A DNA stretch of 64,000 nucleotides from an uncultured Lachnospiraceae bacterium (GTDB taxonomy: Bacteria; Bacillota; Clostridia; Lachnospirales; Lachnospiraceae): positions 128,135 to 192,134 of the forward strand of contig CAJUFQ010000002.1 in assembly GCA_910585625.1 (NCBI GenBank). The letters are read 5' to 3'. The position numbers were made by a program, and so were the translations under genes. Each line of letters opens with the position of its first letter. The stretch's first letter is position 1. Below, in pieces: positions 26,233 through 35,336 of the stretch. The notes under the pieces were generated by a model. It was given only the letters and a program-made list of their open reading frames with translations. It ran no database searches and was not told the origin of the DNA.

Positions 26233-28359
26233 TCAAGAAATAGTTTCCATTGCCTCTGCCACTGCTTCCTCGCAGCTTCGCATGGCCTGGATTGTCTTAT
26301 CAAAGAGGTCGTCTAACTCCCAGCCAAGCCTTTCTGCGCCTTGGGAAATAATCTCCCTGGAACATCCTGCCGCAAACCGCTTGTCCTTAAATTTCTTTTT
26401 CAGACTCTTGACCTCCAAATCTATGGTGCTTTTTGAAGGACGCATCAGAGCGCAGGACCAAATCAGGCCCGTCAGCTCGTCACAGGCGAACAGCACGTTC
26501 TCCATCTCAAGCTTTGGCTCTTCCTCGCTGCAGATGCCATAGCCATGGGAGCAGACGGCATAAATCATGTCCTCGCTCACGCCAGCCTCCCGCAGAAGCT
26601 CTGGCGCTTTCTTGCAATGCTCCTCTGGATAAAGCTCAAAATCAATGTCATGCAAAAGCCCGGTAAGGCCCCAGAATTCTTCTTCATCCGCATACCCCAG
26701 CTCCTTGGCAAACCAACGCATTACGCCTTCGACAGTCAGGGCATGTTGGATGTGGAATGGTTCTTTGTTATATTTCTTAAGCAGCTCCAGGGCCTGTTCC
26801 CGGGAAATGCTGCTCTTCTTAGCTGCGCCCCCTTGTTCTTTCTTCCCTGGCTTTGCGTTATCGGAAGGTTTCTTGTCCAGGCTTTTCATCGTAGGGAATA
26901 ATAATACATCACGGATTGCCGGTGAATCCGTCATCATCATTACCATGCGGTCAATGCCATAGCCAATCCCACCTGTCGGCGGCATACCGATGCTTAAGGC
27001 GTTCAGGAAATCCTCATCCGTATGGTTCGCCTCATCATCCCCGGCGGCAAACAGCTCTTCCTGCTCCCTGAAACGCTCGCGCTGGTCAATCGGATCGTTC
27101 AGCTCAGAATAGGCATTCGCCATCTCCCAGCCGTTTAGGAAGAATTCAAAACGTTCCACATACTCAGGGTTGTCCGGCTTTTTCTTCGTCAGCGGTGAAA
27201 TCTCTATCGGATGATCCATCACAAACGTAGGCTGGATTAAGTGATCCTCCACGTACTCCTCAAAGAACAGGTTGAGGATATCTCCCTTCTTATGCCTGTC
27301 CTCATATTCTAAATGATGCTCATCTGCAAGCTTCTTTGCCTCTTCGGTTGTCTTAATTTCGTCAAAATCCACATTGGCATACTTCTTAACGGCGTCGACC
27401 ATGGTAATCCGCTCAAATGGCTTGGAGAGATCCATCTGATGTTCGCCGTAGGTGATGATTTCCGATCCTGTCACCTCTTTCGCCACATAGCGGTACAAGT
27501 TCTCGGTCAGATCCATCATGCCATGGTAATCCGTGTATGCCTGATACAACTCCATCAGGGTGAATTCCGGGTTATGCCGGGTGTCCAGTCCCTCGTTACG
27601 GAACACGCGCCCAATCTCATAGACACGCTCAAGCCCGCCTACAATCAGCCTCTTTAAGTAAAGCTCCAGCGAGATACGCAGCTTTAAGTCTTCATTCAGC
27701 GCATTAAAATGCGTCTCAAACGGCCTGGCCGCCGCACCCCCGGCATTACTCACCAGCATAGGCGTCTCCACTTCCATGAAGCCCTGCCCATCCAGAAAAC
27801 GGCGAATGCTGCTCAAGACCTTGGAACGCTTGACAAAAGTATCCTTTACCTCACTGTTCATAATCAGATCCACGTAACGCTGGCGGTATCTGGCGTCAGT
27901 ATCCGTAAGCCCATGGTATTTCTCCGGCAGGATCTGCAGGCTCTTTGAGAGCAGCGTCACCTCCTGGGCATGGACGGAAATCTCCCCGGTCTTGGTGGTA
28001 AATACCTCTCCTTTGATGCCCAGGATATCGCCCACGTCATATTTCTTGAAATCTTTATAGCTGTCCTCACCCACGCTGTCCCTTGCCACATATACCTGGA
28101 TATCCCCCTGCAAATCCTGGATATTGCAAAAAGATGCTTTTCCCATCACACGTTTGAACATCATCCTGCCGGCAACGCTGACCGTCTGGCCTTCCAATGT
28201 GCCGTAATCGTCTTTTATCTCCTGGCTGTGTTTCGTTACCTCATACTTCGTAATCTGAAATGGGTCTTTGCCGTTGCTCTGCAAGTCTTCCAGTTTCTCA
28301 TGACGGACTTTTAATAACTGATTCAGGTCTTGTCCCGGTGTCTGACTGTTCTGTGCCAT
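26233..28359 (-). CDS. lysS: lysyl-tRNA synthetase (class II) fused to an HD domain
   Basis: Charges tRNA-Lys with lysine. The first roughly 500 residues are a complete bacterial LysRS: an OB-fold anticodon domain (VSVAGRMMFKRVMGKASF), motif 2 around FRNEGLDTRHNPEFTLMEL and motif 3 GGIGYGIDRM, ending DVLLFPTMKSL. A basic linker (KPGKKEQGGAAKKSS) leads into a roughly 180-residue HD-type phosphohydrolase domain with GLLHDIDFEL and a later HGYG. Total length is 708 against about 500 normally. The HD part resembles stand-alone predicted hydrolases found in Firmicutes; its substrate is unknown. It lies 12 bp behind greA, probably cotranscribed. Confidence 0.92.
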   Translation of the reverse strand: MAQNSQTPGQDLNQLLKVRHEKLEDLQSNGKDPFQITKYEVTKHSQEIKDDYGTLEGQTVSVAGRMMFKRVMGKASFCNIQDLQGDIQVYVARDSVGEDSYKDFKKYDVGDILGIKGEVFTTKTGEISVHAQEVTLLSKSLQILPEKYHGLTDTDARYRQRYVDLIMNSEVKDTFVKRSKVLSSIRRFLDGQGFMEVETPMLVSNAGGAAARPFETHFNALNEDLKLRISLELYLKRLIVGGLERVYEIGRVFRNEGLDTRHNPEFTLMELYQAYTDYHGMMDLTENLYRYVAKEVTGSEIITYGEHQMDLSKPFERITMVDAVKKYANVDFDEIKTTEEAKKLADEHHLEYEDRHKKGDILNLFFEEYVEDHLIQPTFVMDHPIEISPLTKKKPDNPEYVERFEFFLNGWEMANAYSELNDPIDQRERFREQEELFAAGDDEANHTDEDFLNALSIGMPPTGGIGYGIDRMVMMMTDSPAIRDVLLFPTMKSLDKKPSDNAKPGKKEQGGAAKKSSISREQALELLKKYNKEPFHIQHALTVEGVMRWFAKELGYADEEEFWGLTGLLHDIDFELYPEEHCKKAPELLREAGVSEDMIYAVCSHGYGICSEEEPKLEMENVLFACDELTGLIWSCALMRPSKSTIDLEVKSLKKKFKDKRFAAGCSREIISQGAERLGWELDDLFDKTIQAMRSCEEAVAEAMETIS

Positions 28360-28371
28360 CTTCTCTTCCTC

Positions 28372-28851
28372 CTAATTGGAACGCTGTATTCCCAATACTT
28401 TGTACTGTATAACGCCTGCCTGTGTCTCGATAGATACGATGTCCCCCACTTTTGCCCCTATCAGCGCCTTGCCTACCGGGGACTCGTTGGAAATCTTGCC
28501 CTGGAGGCTGCTTGCCTCCGTAGATCCTACAATCTTATATTCCAGTTCTTCATCGAACTCACAGTCTAATATCTTCACCTTGCATCCTACGTTGATTTTG
28601 TCAAGGTCTACCTCATCCTCTACTACAACTTCCGCGTTCTTAAGGATTTTCTCAATCTCTTCAATCCTCGCCTCTATATCGCGCTGCTCATCCTTCGCAG
28701 CGTCATATTCTGCATTCTCAGAAAGATCCCCCTGTTCCCTGGCTTCCTTAATCTTCTGGGAAACCTCTTTCCTTTTCACCACTTTGAGATCCTGCAATTC
28801 TGTCTCTAATTTCTGCAAACCTTCGTAAGTCAATAAGTTTTTCTTTTCCAT
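28372..28851 (-). CDS. greA: transcription elongation factor GreA
   Basis: Rescues backtracked RNA polymerase by stimulating transcript cleavage. The 159-residue length is standard. The N-terminal coiled coil contains REQGDLSENAEYDAAKDEQ, with the acidic tip residues needed for cleavage (Asp and Glu in DLSENAEY). The C-terminal FKBP-like domain has VSIETQAGVIQYKVLGI. GAGGAAGG lies upstream of ATG 28851. It precedes lysS by 12 bp, a greA-lysS pair common in Firmicutes. Confidence 0.95.
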   Translation of the reverse strand: MEKKNLLTYEGLQKLETELQDLKVVKRKEVSQKIKEAREQGDLSENAEYDAAKDEQRDIEARIEEIEKILKNAEVVVEDEVDLDKINVGCKVKILDCEFDEELEYKIVGSTEASSLQGKISNESPVGKALIGAKVGDIVSIETQAGVIQYKVLGIQRSN

Positions 28852-28902
28852 AATACTACACCTTCCTCAGTTACATTGTAAGCAAATGTCATAAAGAATG
28901 TC

Positions 28903-29517
28903 TTACACTCCTTTAACAATCACAGTATTATACCCGATAGGTATGGAAATGTCAAGATTATCCACGCTTTCAGCCGGGCCCCAACGACGTTTATACACCG
29001 GGATATAAAGCACATGCTCCCCGATATGCCTCAGCGGGCAGTCGCCCTGCTGCTCCATGTCCAGAATGACATTCGCATCTGCCGGGAAACCTTGTCCTTT
29101 GGGGCCGATTTGGACAACCAGGCCGCTGTCCTCATACATTCTTTGAATATAATCCGCAAAATATGCAGGACGGTCGGTAACAATCAGCAAAAAATTCAGA
29201 TCTTCAGAAATCTGCTCCAGTACCACCTCCACCTGATCCTCCTCTAATAGGGATTCCGGCGGCGTGTCCGTGTCAATCAGCAATGGGCGGAACTCCCGGT
29301 AAGACATCTGATAGCGTCCCAGCAGCTGCTCCAGGATGCCGCGCAGCCTGTGCAGATATGGGTTCTCCCTGGGCCAGCTCTCCTCTTCCTCCGCCTCCGC
29401 AAGGGTTGCCTGTGAACCATGCTTTCTGCCGAACATCCAGCCCCAAAGCTTACGCCAGAACTCCCCCCAACTGTTTTTGCCTGTTCCATGCCCGACGTCT
29501 GCCCGCATTTCCATCAT
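28903..29517 (-). CDS. conserved hypothetical protein
   Basis: A 204-residue soluble protein that I do not recognise as a named family. The first 45 residues are basic and tryptophan-rich (SWGEFWRKLWGWMFGRK), possibly membrane-associating. The remainder looks like a compact alpha/beta domain with LNFLLIVTDRPAYF and PKGQGFPADANVILDM, and ends in hydrophobic strands. It sits between dusB and greA in a run of same-strand housekeeping genes. The start could be any of three close ATGs (29517, 29514, 29508); AGGGG precedes them. No catalytic motif is evident. Confidence 0.6.
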   Translation of the reverse strand: MMEMRADVGHGTGKNSWGEFWRKLWGWMFGRKHGSQATLAEAEEEESWPRENPYLHRLRGILEQLLGRYQMSYREFRPLLIDTDTPPESLLEEDQVEVVLEQISEDLNFLLIVTDRPAYFADYIQRMYEDSGLVVQIGPKGQGFPADANVILDMEQQGDCPLRHIGEHVLYIPVYKRRWGPAESVDNLDISIPIGYNTVIVKGV

Positions 29518-29564
29518 GTACCCCTGAAATACTGTTTTTTCAATATATGAGGGGATAAAACAAG

Positions 29565-30536
29565 TTATTCCGCTTCGGCCAGCGATGCAAACAATTCTTC
29601 CAGTTCCCCATACGTTTCCACCTCATTGATCCTGCCTCTGAGCTTCGCTGAATGCTTATAGCCGCTGGTATACCAGGCCGCATGTTTGCGCATCTCCCGG
29701 ATTCCCACCACTTCCCCCTTAAATGCTATCTGGGCCTTTGCATGGCGCAAAACCATGTCGGACACTTCCCGGATGCCCGGCCTGGGAAGTTCCTCCCCAG
29801 CGTCCAGGTAATGCAATATCTGCCGGAATATCCAGGGGTTGCCCTGCGCGCCTCTGCCAATCATGAATCCGTCGCAATTCGTCTGGGCCTTCATATCCTC
29901 TACATCTTTTGCCGTCAAGATATCGCCATTTCCGATGACCGGAATGGATACAGCCTCTTTGACCTGGCGGATGATGTCCCAATCCGCTTTCCCGGAATAA
30001 TACTGCTCCCTCGTCCGCCCATGGACTGCCACGGCCGCTGCCCCAGCCTCCTCAGCAACCCGGGCAATCTCTACCGCATTGGCCTGGGCATCATGAAACC
30101 CTTTGCGTATTTTCACGGTCACTGGCTTTTTTATGGCCTTCGTGATTTTGGAGACAATCTCATACACCAGCCTGGGCTGCTTCATGAGCGCGGATCCCTC
30201 GCCATTATTTACCACCTTGGGTACAGGACATCCCATATTGATATCTAGGATATCAAACGGACGCTCCTCAATCTTTTTTGCCATCTCGCTCATGATATCC
30301 GCATCTGCTCCAAAAAGCTGCAACGAAACCGGGCGTTCCTCTGACGTCGTCGTCAGCAATATTTCCGTATTCTTATTGTTATAATAAATCCCTTTGGCAC
30401 TGACCATCTCCATACACAGAAGGCCCGCCCCCTGTTCTTTGCAGAGTACGCGAAATGGCAGGTCACAAACCCCTGCCATCGGTGCCAGAATCAGATTATT
30501 TTCCAATGCCACATTTCCTATCTTAAGTGTTTCCAT
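29565..30536 (-). CDS. dusB: tRNA-dihydrouridine synthase
   Basis: Flavin-dependent reduction of uridine to dihydrouridine in the tRNA D-loop. The 323-residue product has the TIM-barrel start LILAPMAGVCDLPFR, DINMGCPVPKVV with the catalytic Cys region (family Cys near CKEQGAGLLCMEM), KIRKGFHD, AVHGRTREQYYSGKADW and GNGDI, then GRGAQGNPWIF, all typical of the DusB group. ATG 30536 is preferred over 30593 because it gives the standard N-terminus. It follows coaX in the same direction. Confidence 0.92.
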   Translation of the reverse strand: METLKIGNVALENNLILAPMAGVCDLPFRVLCKEQGAGLLCMEMVSAKGIYYNNKNTEILLTTTSEERPVSLQLFGADADIMSEMAKKIEERPFDILDINMGCPVPKVVNNGEGSALMKQPRLVYEIVSKITKAIKKPVTVKIRKGFHDAQANAVEIARVAEEAGAAAVAVHGRTREQYYSGKADWDIIRQVKEAVSIPVIGNGDILTAKDVEDMKAQTNCDGFMIGRGAQGNPWIFRQILHYLDAGEELPRPGIREVSDMVLRHAKAQIAFKGEVVGIREMRKHAAWYTSGYKHSAKLRGRINEVETYGELEELFASLAEAE

Positions 30537-30615
30537 CTTCCCGCCGTTTCCATAATTCTTTTTTATTACTGGCTGCGCCACATTCTTTTCCATGTCTGCC
30601 GCATCACATTCTTTT

Positions 30616-31413
30616 CTATGCCTGCGTCATTCCTTTGAGCTTCTGCCGGTTCTGCTTATTGTATATCAGGCGCAGCCCCTGCAAAGTCAGCGTCGGGTCA
30701 TAAATATCAATGGCGTCCGTCTCGCTGGCGATAATCGTCCCCAGGCCGCCGGTTGCCACGACCTTGAGGTCTTTATAGCCAGTCTCCTTCTTGGTCTGCT
30801 TGACGATATACTCCGTCTGTCCTATCTGCCCATATACCAGTCCTGCCTGCATACTGCTAATGGTCTCTTTCGCAAGTATGCTGTTCGGCTTGCGGATTTC
30901 AATTTCCGGCAGCTTCGCCGCGTCTTCCCACAACGCTTTTGCCGAGGTACGGATTCCCGGCGCCGTCACCCCTGACACGAAAGCCCCGCTCTCATCCACC
31001 AGATCGTAGGTTGTCCCTGTGCCGAAGTCGATGACGAATACCGGCCCCCCATATAGCTCAAACGCCGCCGCTGCATCCACGATGCGGTCTGCACCAATCT
31101 GCCTTGGGTTTTCCGTAGCAATACGGATTCCTGTCTTTATCCCTGGTTCCACCACAACCGGATGGATGCCAAAGTATTTGATAAACGCGCTCAAGAGCGA
31201 ATGCATGACATTAGGTACCACGGAAGCAATAATCACATCCTTGATGTCCTCATAGGAAATCCCGTTATGCGCCAGCAATTCGCGCATACAGATCCCATAC
31301 TCATCCGATGTCCTCTGCAGCTTCGTCGTCATGCGGAAGGTCGCCTCCAGGGCCTCGCCGTCAAAAATGCCAAATGTAAAGTTCGTATTCCCCACATCTA
31401 CAACTAATAACAT
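30616..31413 (-). CDS. coaX: type III pantothenate kinase
   Basis: Catalyses the first step of coenzyme A synthesis, ATP-dependent phosphorylation of pantothenate, and needs a monovalent cation. The 265-residue product has the ASKHA-fold signatures: VVDVGNTNFTFGIFD at the N-terminus (phosphate loop), QIGADRIVDAAAAFELYGG and VIDFGTGTTYD in the centre, and GVTAPGIRTS, then VATGGLG near the C-terminus. GGAGG 8 bases upstream of ATG 31413 lies within the last codons of the preceding DUF6145 gene, so the two are tightly linked. Confidence 0.93.
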   Translation of the reverse strand: MLLVVDVGNTNFTFGIFDGEALEATFRMTTKLQRTSDEYGICMRELLAHNGISYEDIKDVIIASVVPNVMHSLLSAFIKYFGIHPVVVEPGIKTGIRIATENPRQIGADRIVDAAAAFELYGGPVFVIDFGTGTTYDLVDESGAFVSGVTAPGIRTSAKALWEDAAKLPEIEIRKPNSILAKETISSMQAGLVYGQIGQTEYIVKQTKKETGYKDLKVVATGGLGTIIASETDAIDIYDPTLTLQGLRLIYNKQNRQKLKGMTQA

Positions 31414-31416
31414 CTC

Positions 31417-31767
31417 TCAATCCTCCAAATCTTCCTCGCTCAGGCTATCGCCCAGGAAAAATACCCGAAAATACATTTCCAGCGATTCAAACAGCTCCTG
31501 TTTCGCCCGCTGCAGTTGCTTGATTTTCAGCACGCTGCCGATATCGTCATACAGAAGGTCTCCTTCATCACAATCAGCCTGCAACTGCAGATTGCCCTCC
31601 TCGTCAAATAAAAGAGTCAGTGTCCCGCCTATGTCCTCCGTATAGAGTACGCACATAATCTTAAGCTCTTCCTGAATCCCCTCAGGGAGGGAACGGAAGG
31701 CCTTGTTCAGATAATATTTCTGCGTGTATGCGCTCGACGCGCACAGCACAGTTTCCCCATGTCCCAT
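31417..31767 (-). CDS. DUF6145-family small protein
   Basis: A 116-residue acidic protein with YTQKYYLNKAFRSLPEGIQ, LKIMCVLYTEDIGGTLTL, FDEEGNLQLQ and LLYDDIGSVLKI. This pattern matches what I know as DUF6145, a small cytoplasmic family of Lachnospiraceae of unknown function, usually near birA and coaX. The neighbours here are the same. Its stop is 3 bases before the coaX start. No catalytic residues can be assigned. Confidence 0.68.
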   Translation of the reverse strand: MGHGETVLCASSAYTQKYYLNKAFRSLPEGIQEELKIMCVLYTEDIGGTLTLLFDEEGNLQLQADCDEGDLLYDDIGSVLKIKQLQRAKQELFESLEMYFRVFFLGDSLSEEDLED

Positions 31768-31794
31768 CCTTGTCTCCTTTTGGTTCTGCCTTCG

Positions 31795-32799
31795 CTACAC
31801 ATACCCATAAATCCCCCGCACCGAGACCTCTCCGGCAGAGACCCTGCACACTTCGCCATCGCGTTCAACGAGAAGCTCGCCCCTGCAATCGATTCCCATC
31901 GCCTTTCCCTCGTACTCACCCAACGGATCTAACACCCGCACAGTCCTGCCGCAGTTCACCAGCATCGTTTGATACTCCTCCTTCAGCGCAGACAAATCCT
32001 CGGTCTGCAGATAAATCTCATAATATTGTTCAAAATACTTAAGTACCGCTCCCAGAAGCTGGGCCCTGGAAATAGATTCCTCTTTCCCCTCTGCCTGCAT
32101 CTCCAAACGCAAGGATGACGCCTTCCCTGCAATTTCCTCTGGAAATTCCGTCTGATGCACATTAATTCCGGTTCCCACGACAATATGGTTTACATAATCA
32201 ATCTGCGCACTCATTTCTGTAAGTATGCCGACAATCTTCTTGCCATGGATTACGATGTCGTTAGGCCATTTGATCTGCGGGCTGAGCCCGGTCACCTCCG
32301 CAATTCCTTTCACGGCCGCCATGCCTTTGACCAGCGTCAGCATGGAAGCGTTTCCCGGATTGATTTCCGGCTTCAGCAGGACAGAGAAAAACAATCCTGT
32401 CCCAACCGGGGAACTCCATGTCCTTCCTCTTCGTCCACGGCCGGCTGTCTGCTTATCTGCCACAACTACCGTCCCATGCCAGCCATCAGTGCCCGCTTCT
32501 TCTGCAATCCGCTTGGCCTCCATATTCGTGGAGTCTAACTCATCGTAATAACGGATGTCATGCCCCAGCCATTTTGTGTGCAGTCGGCTGGCAACTTCGC
32601 TCTGTGACAAGATATCCGGCACTGACACCAGACGGTATCCTCTGTTCTGGACGGCAGCAATCTCATACCCGGCTTCCTTGAGCTGCTTGATGTATTTCCA
32701 TACGGCTGTGCGGGACACGCCAAGCTCCCCGCACAGCTCCTGCCCGGAAACATAGGAATCTTGGTTCTGCCTCAACACTTGTAAAATCTTCGTCTTCAT
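31795..32799 (-). CDS. birA: biotin-protein ligase / biotin repressor
   Basis: Activates biotin to biotinyl-AMP and attaches it to carboxylase carrier proteins, and can repress biotin genes. It has an N-terminal winged helix (QELCGELGVSRTAVWKYIKQL), a catalytic domain with GRGRRGRTWSSPVGTGLFFS (adenylate-binding loop) and KWPNDIVIHGKKIVGILTE, and a C-terminal SH3-like cap. The 334-residue length suits the two-function BirA type. AGGAGCGG precedes ATG 32799 and overlaps the end of argF, indicating cotranscription. Confidence 0.93.
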   Translation of the reverse strand: MKTKILQVLRQNQDSYVSGQELCGELGVSRTAVWKYIKQLKEAGYEIAAVQNRGYRLVSVPDILSQSEVASRLHTKWLGHDIRYYDELDSTNMEAKRIAEEAGTDGWHGTVVVADKQTAGRGRRGRTWSSPVGTGLFFSVLLKPEINPGNASMLTLVKGMAAVKGIAEVTGLSPQIKWPNDIVIHGKKIVGILTEMSAQIDYVNHIVVGTGINVHQTEFPEEIAGKASSLRLEMQAEGKEESISRAQLLGAVLKYFEQYYEIYLQTEDLSALKEEYQTMLVNCGRTVRVLDPLGEYEGKAMGIDCRGELLVERDGEVCRVSAGEVSVRGIYGYV

Positions 32800-32807
32800 T
32801 CCCGCTC

Positions 32808-33794
32808 CTATGCTAACGTCGCATACATGACTGCCTTGATGCTGTGCATCCTGTTTTCTGCCTCATCAAATACGACAGACTGGCTTCCCTCAAACACCTC
32901 GTCTGTGACTTCCATTTCCGTCAGGCCGAATTTTTCATGAATCTGCTTTCCGATCGTCGTCTCCAAATCGTGGAATGCAGGCAGACAATGCATGAAGATT
33001 GCCGTATCCTTGGCATTTTCCATCACCTTCTTATTTACCTGATAAGGAATCAGTTCCCGGATACGTTCCGCCCATACTTCATCCGGCTCTCCCATGGATA
33101 CCCATACATCTGTATAAACCACATCTGCATCCTTAGTTCCTTCCGCAACATCCTCCGTGAGGGTAATGGAAGCCCCAGTCTCTCCGGCAACGCCCAGGCA
33201 GTAATCCACCAGTTCCTGCTCTGGGAAATAAGCCTTGCTGGTACATGCCACAAAATCCATTCCCAGTTTCGCACAAGTCACCATCAGGGAATTACCCATG
33301 TTATAACGCGCATCCCCCATATAGACAAATTTCACGCCTTGCAGGCGTCCCAATTTTTCCTTGACGGTCAGCATGTCCGCAATCATCTGCGTCGGGTGGA
33401 ATTCGTTGGTAAGGCCATTCCATACTGGCACGCCGGCATAAGCGGCAAGCTCTTCCACAATTTCCTGCCCATAACCACGGTACTCTATGCCATCATACAT
33501 CCTGCCTAACACACGCGCCGTGTCGCGGATGCTCTCTTTTTTACCAATCTGGGAACCAGAAGGATCGAGATAAGTGACATGCATACCGAGGTCATGTGCT
33601 GCCACCTCAAAGGAACAGCGGGTACGGGTGCTTGTCTTCTCAAAAATCAGCACAATGTTTTTCCCCTTCAGCTCATCGTGCGCGATACCTTGCTTTTTCT
33701 TCCGTTTCAGCTCTGCCGAAAGATTGACCAGATATTCAATCTCCTCCGGCGTGTAATCTTTTAATTTCAGAAAATTCCTTCCTCGTAAATTCAT
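32808..33794 (-). CDS. argF: ornithine carbamoyltransferase
   Basis: Forms citrulline from ornithine and carbamoyl phosphate, in arginine synthesis or, in reverse, in the deiminase pathway. The 328-residue product has the carbamoyl-phosphate loop STRTRCSF, GMHVTYLDPSGSQIG, the HPTQ equivalent FHPTQMIAD and the ornithine-loop HCLPAFHD. AGGAGAGG precedes ATG 33794. No arc or arg genes are adjacent, so biosynthetic versus catabolic use cannot be decided. A strong hairpin ends about 30 bases before its start, leaving little room for a promoter. Confidence 0.94.
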   Translation of the reverse strand: MNLRGRNFLKLKDYTPEEIEYLVNLSAELKRKKKQGIAHDELKGKNIVLIFEKTSTRTRCSFEVAAHDLGMHVTYLDPSGSQIGKKESIRDTARVLGRMYDGIEYRGYGQEIVEELAAYAGVPVWNGLTNEFHPTQMIADMLTVKEKLGRLQGVKFVYMGDARYNMGNSLMVTCAKLGMDFVACTSKAYFPEQELVDYCLGVAGETGASITLTEDVAEGTKDADVVYTDVWVSMGEPDEVWAERIRELIPYQVNKKVMENAKDTAIFMHCLPAFHDLETTIGKQIHEKFGLTEMEVTDEVFEGSQSVVFDEAENRMHSIKAVMYATLA

Positions 33795-33819
33795 GTTTTC
33801 CTCTCCTATTTGTTTGATA

Positions 33820-33862
33820 AAAACGTGAACGGACTGTCATGCCACCGGACAGTCCGTTCACG
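33820..33862 (-). terminator. terminator between the SPFH gene and argF
   Basis: A perfect 15-base stem, CGTGAACGGACTGTC with its complement (33824-33838, 33848-33862), is followed on the minus strand by TTTTTATC. It closes the NfeD/SPFH unit. It also sits in the argF leader, so attenuation of argF is possible. Confidence 0.8.
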
Positions 33863-33893
33863 TTCGCATATGTCTCCGTTGTAACGTGAATAA

Positions 33894-34829
33894 CTACAGC
33901 TCTTTCGCGACCTCGGCAATAGTCTTGGTAAGGCCGGCCACCCCTTGGATTTCGGAAGGGATGATAATCTTGGTCGCTTTCCCGTCTGCCGCCTTAGCAA
34001 ATGCCTCCAGACTCTTTAACTGCAGGACTGCACTGTCTGGCGCCGCCTCCCTCAAGAAACGCAGCCCGTCTGCATTTGCCTGCTGGATGCGCAGGATTGC
34101 CTCTGCCTGGCCTTCCGCCTCCCGCATAGTTGCTTCCTTCTTTGCTTCCGCACGCAGGATTGCCGCCTGCTTCTCTGCTTCCGCATCCAGAATCGCTGAT
34201 TCCTTCTTACCTTGCGCAACAAGCACGGTCGCCGTCTTCTCTCCTTCTGCCTGAGTAACTGCTGCACGCCGTTCGCGCTCTGCCTTTGCCTGCTTCTCCA
34301 TGGCGTCCTGGATCTGCTGGGGCGGAATGATGTTCTTTAATTCCACGCGGTTTACTTTAATCCCCCAGGGGTCGGTCGCCACATCAAGGGAAGCGCGCAT
34401 CTTAGTATTTATCAGCTCTCTGGAAGTAAGCGTCTCGTCCAGTTCCAAATCACCAATGATGTTACGCAGCGTTGTCGCTGTCAGGTTCTCGATTGCCATG
34501 ATGGGACGTTCCACACCGTAAGCAAAGAGCTTGGGGTCTGTAATCTGGAAATACACTACCGTATCGATACGCATGGTCACATTATCTTTGGTAATCACGG
34601 GCTGCGGCGCAAAGTCCACGACCTGTTCTTTCAAAATCACTCGTTTTGCCACCTTATCAAGAAACGGCACTTTAAAGTGCAGCCCTACGCCCCATGTCCC
34701 CTGATAGGCGCCCAGGCGTTCTATAACAAGCGCATGTGCCTGAGGCACAATCTTGACACAGGATGCCAGCAAAATCAGCGCCAGCATGACAAATGCAATT
34801 ACTACTAAAAATTCTATTCCTCCTGTCAT
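33894..34829 (-). CDS. SPFH-domain (stomatin/QmcA-like) membrane protein
   Basis: An oligomeric membrane scaffold protein of the stomatin class. One N-terminal membrane anchor (FLVVIAFVMLALILLA) is followed by the SPFH domain (VPQAHALVIERLGAYQGTW, RIDTVVYFQITDP, TLRNIIGDLELDETLTSRE). A long coiled coil rich in Ala, Glu and Lys (about 175-250) precedes the C-terminal region QLKSLEAFAKAADGKATKI. ATG 34829 has GGAGG 8 bases upstream and gives 311 residues. The NfeD partner is directly upstream, as is usual for this pair. Confidence 0.92.
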   Translation of the reverse strand: MTGGIEFLVVIAFVMLALILLASCVKIVPQAHALVIERLGAYQGTWGVGLHFKVPFLDKVAKRVILKEQVVDFAPQPVITKDNVTMRIDTVVYFQITDPKLFAYGVERPIMAIENLTATTLRNIIGDLELDETLTSRELINTKMRASLDVATDPWGIKVNRVELKNIIPPQQIQDAMEKQAKAERERRAAVTQAEGEKTATVLVAQGKKESAILDAEAEKQAAILRAEAKKEATMREAEGQAEAILRIQQANADGLRFLREAAPDSAVLQLKSLEAFAKAADGKATKIIIPSEIQGVAGLTKTIAEVAKEL

Positions 34830-34852
34830 ATGTTCTTCCTCCATATCAAATG

Positions 34853-35284
34853 TTATTCAACAGTTTCCCTGACCATCAGCTTGACGCCGCTGATTTCCGC
34901 AATCTCCACGGTTTTCCCTTCCTTGATAACCTTATCCTCAAGAGAGCGCGCCGTCCACTCCTGCCCATTGACACTGACCTGTCCTCTGGCATTAAGATTG
35001 TCAATTTCCTGTTTGACCACTGCCTTCTTACCAATCAGGCTCTCGGCATTGGTACTTTCCCTGCCTTTATTGAGAAATTTTACCGCCAGCGGCCTTGTCA
35101 ACGCCAGTAAGCCGACGGATACCACGACAAACAGCGCGACCTGTACCGCGAGATTTGCTCCCAACAAGCTCGCGACAAAGGCAACAAGCGCCCCCCCGGC
35201 AAACCAAATCGTGGTCAGTCCCAATGTAATGATTTCAATAACTGCCATTACGACAACGATAAACAGCCAGAAAACACCTTCCAT
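34853..35284 (-). CDS. NfeD-family membrane protein
   Basis: A 143-residue short NfeD protein. It has about three hydrophobic segments (FWLFIVVVMAVIEIITLGL, then GALVAFVASLL and ALFVVVSVGLLAL) followed by an OB-fold C-terminal domain with LIGKKAVV, GQVSVNGQEWTARS and the ending VEIAEISGVKLMV. NfeD proteins pair with SPFH proteins in membrane microdomains. The SPFH gene follows by 23 bp. GAGGAGG precedes ATG 35284. Confidence 0.92.
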   Translation of the reverse strand: MEGVFWLFIVVVMAVIEIITLGLTTIWFAGGALVAFVASLLGANLAVQVALFVVVSVGLLALTRPLAVKFLNKGRESTNAESLIGKKAVVKQEIDNLNARGQVSVNGQEWTARSLEDKVIKEGKTVEIAEISGVKLMVRETVE

Positions 35285-35307
35285 AATTGTTCGCCTCCTC
35301 GTTTGTT

Positions 35308-35336
35308 ATATTACTATATTTTCCTTAGGATTACAA
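35308..35336 (-). promoter_or_regulatory. possible promoter of the NfeD/SPFH unit
   Basis: On the minus strand TTGTAA (35331-35336), a 17-base spacer and TAATAT (35308-35313), close before the NfeD start. The remaining 35340-35620 stretch shows only short stop-bounded frames and no gene I can support. Confidence 0.35.
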
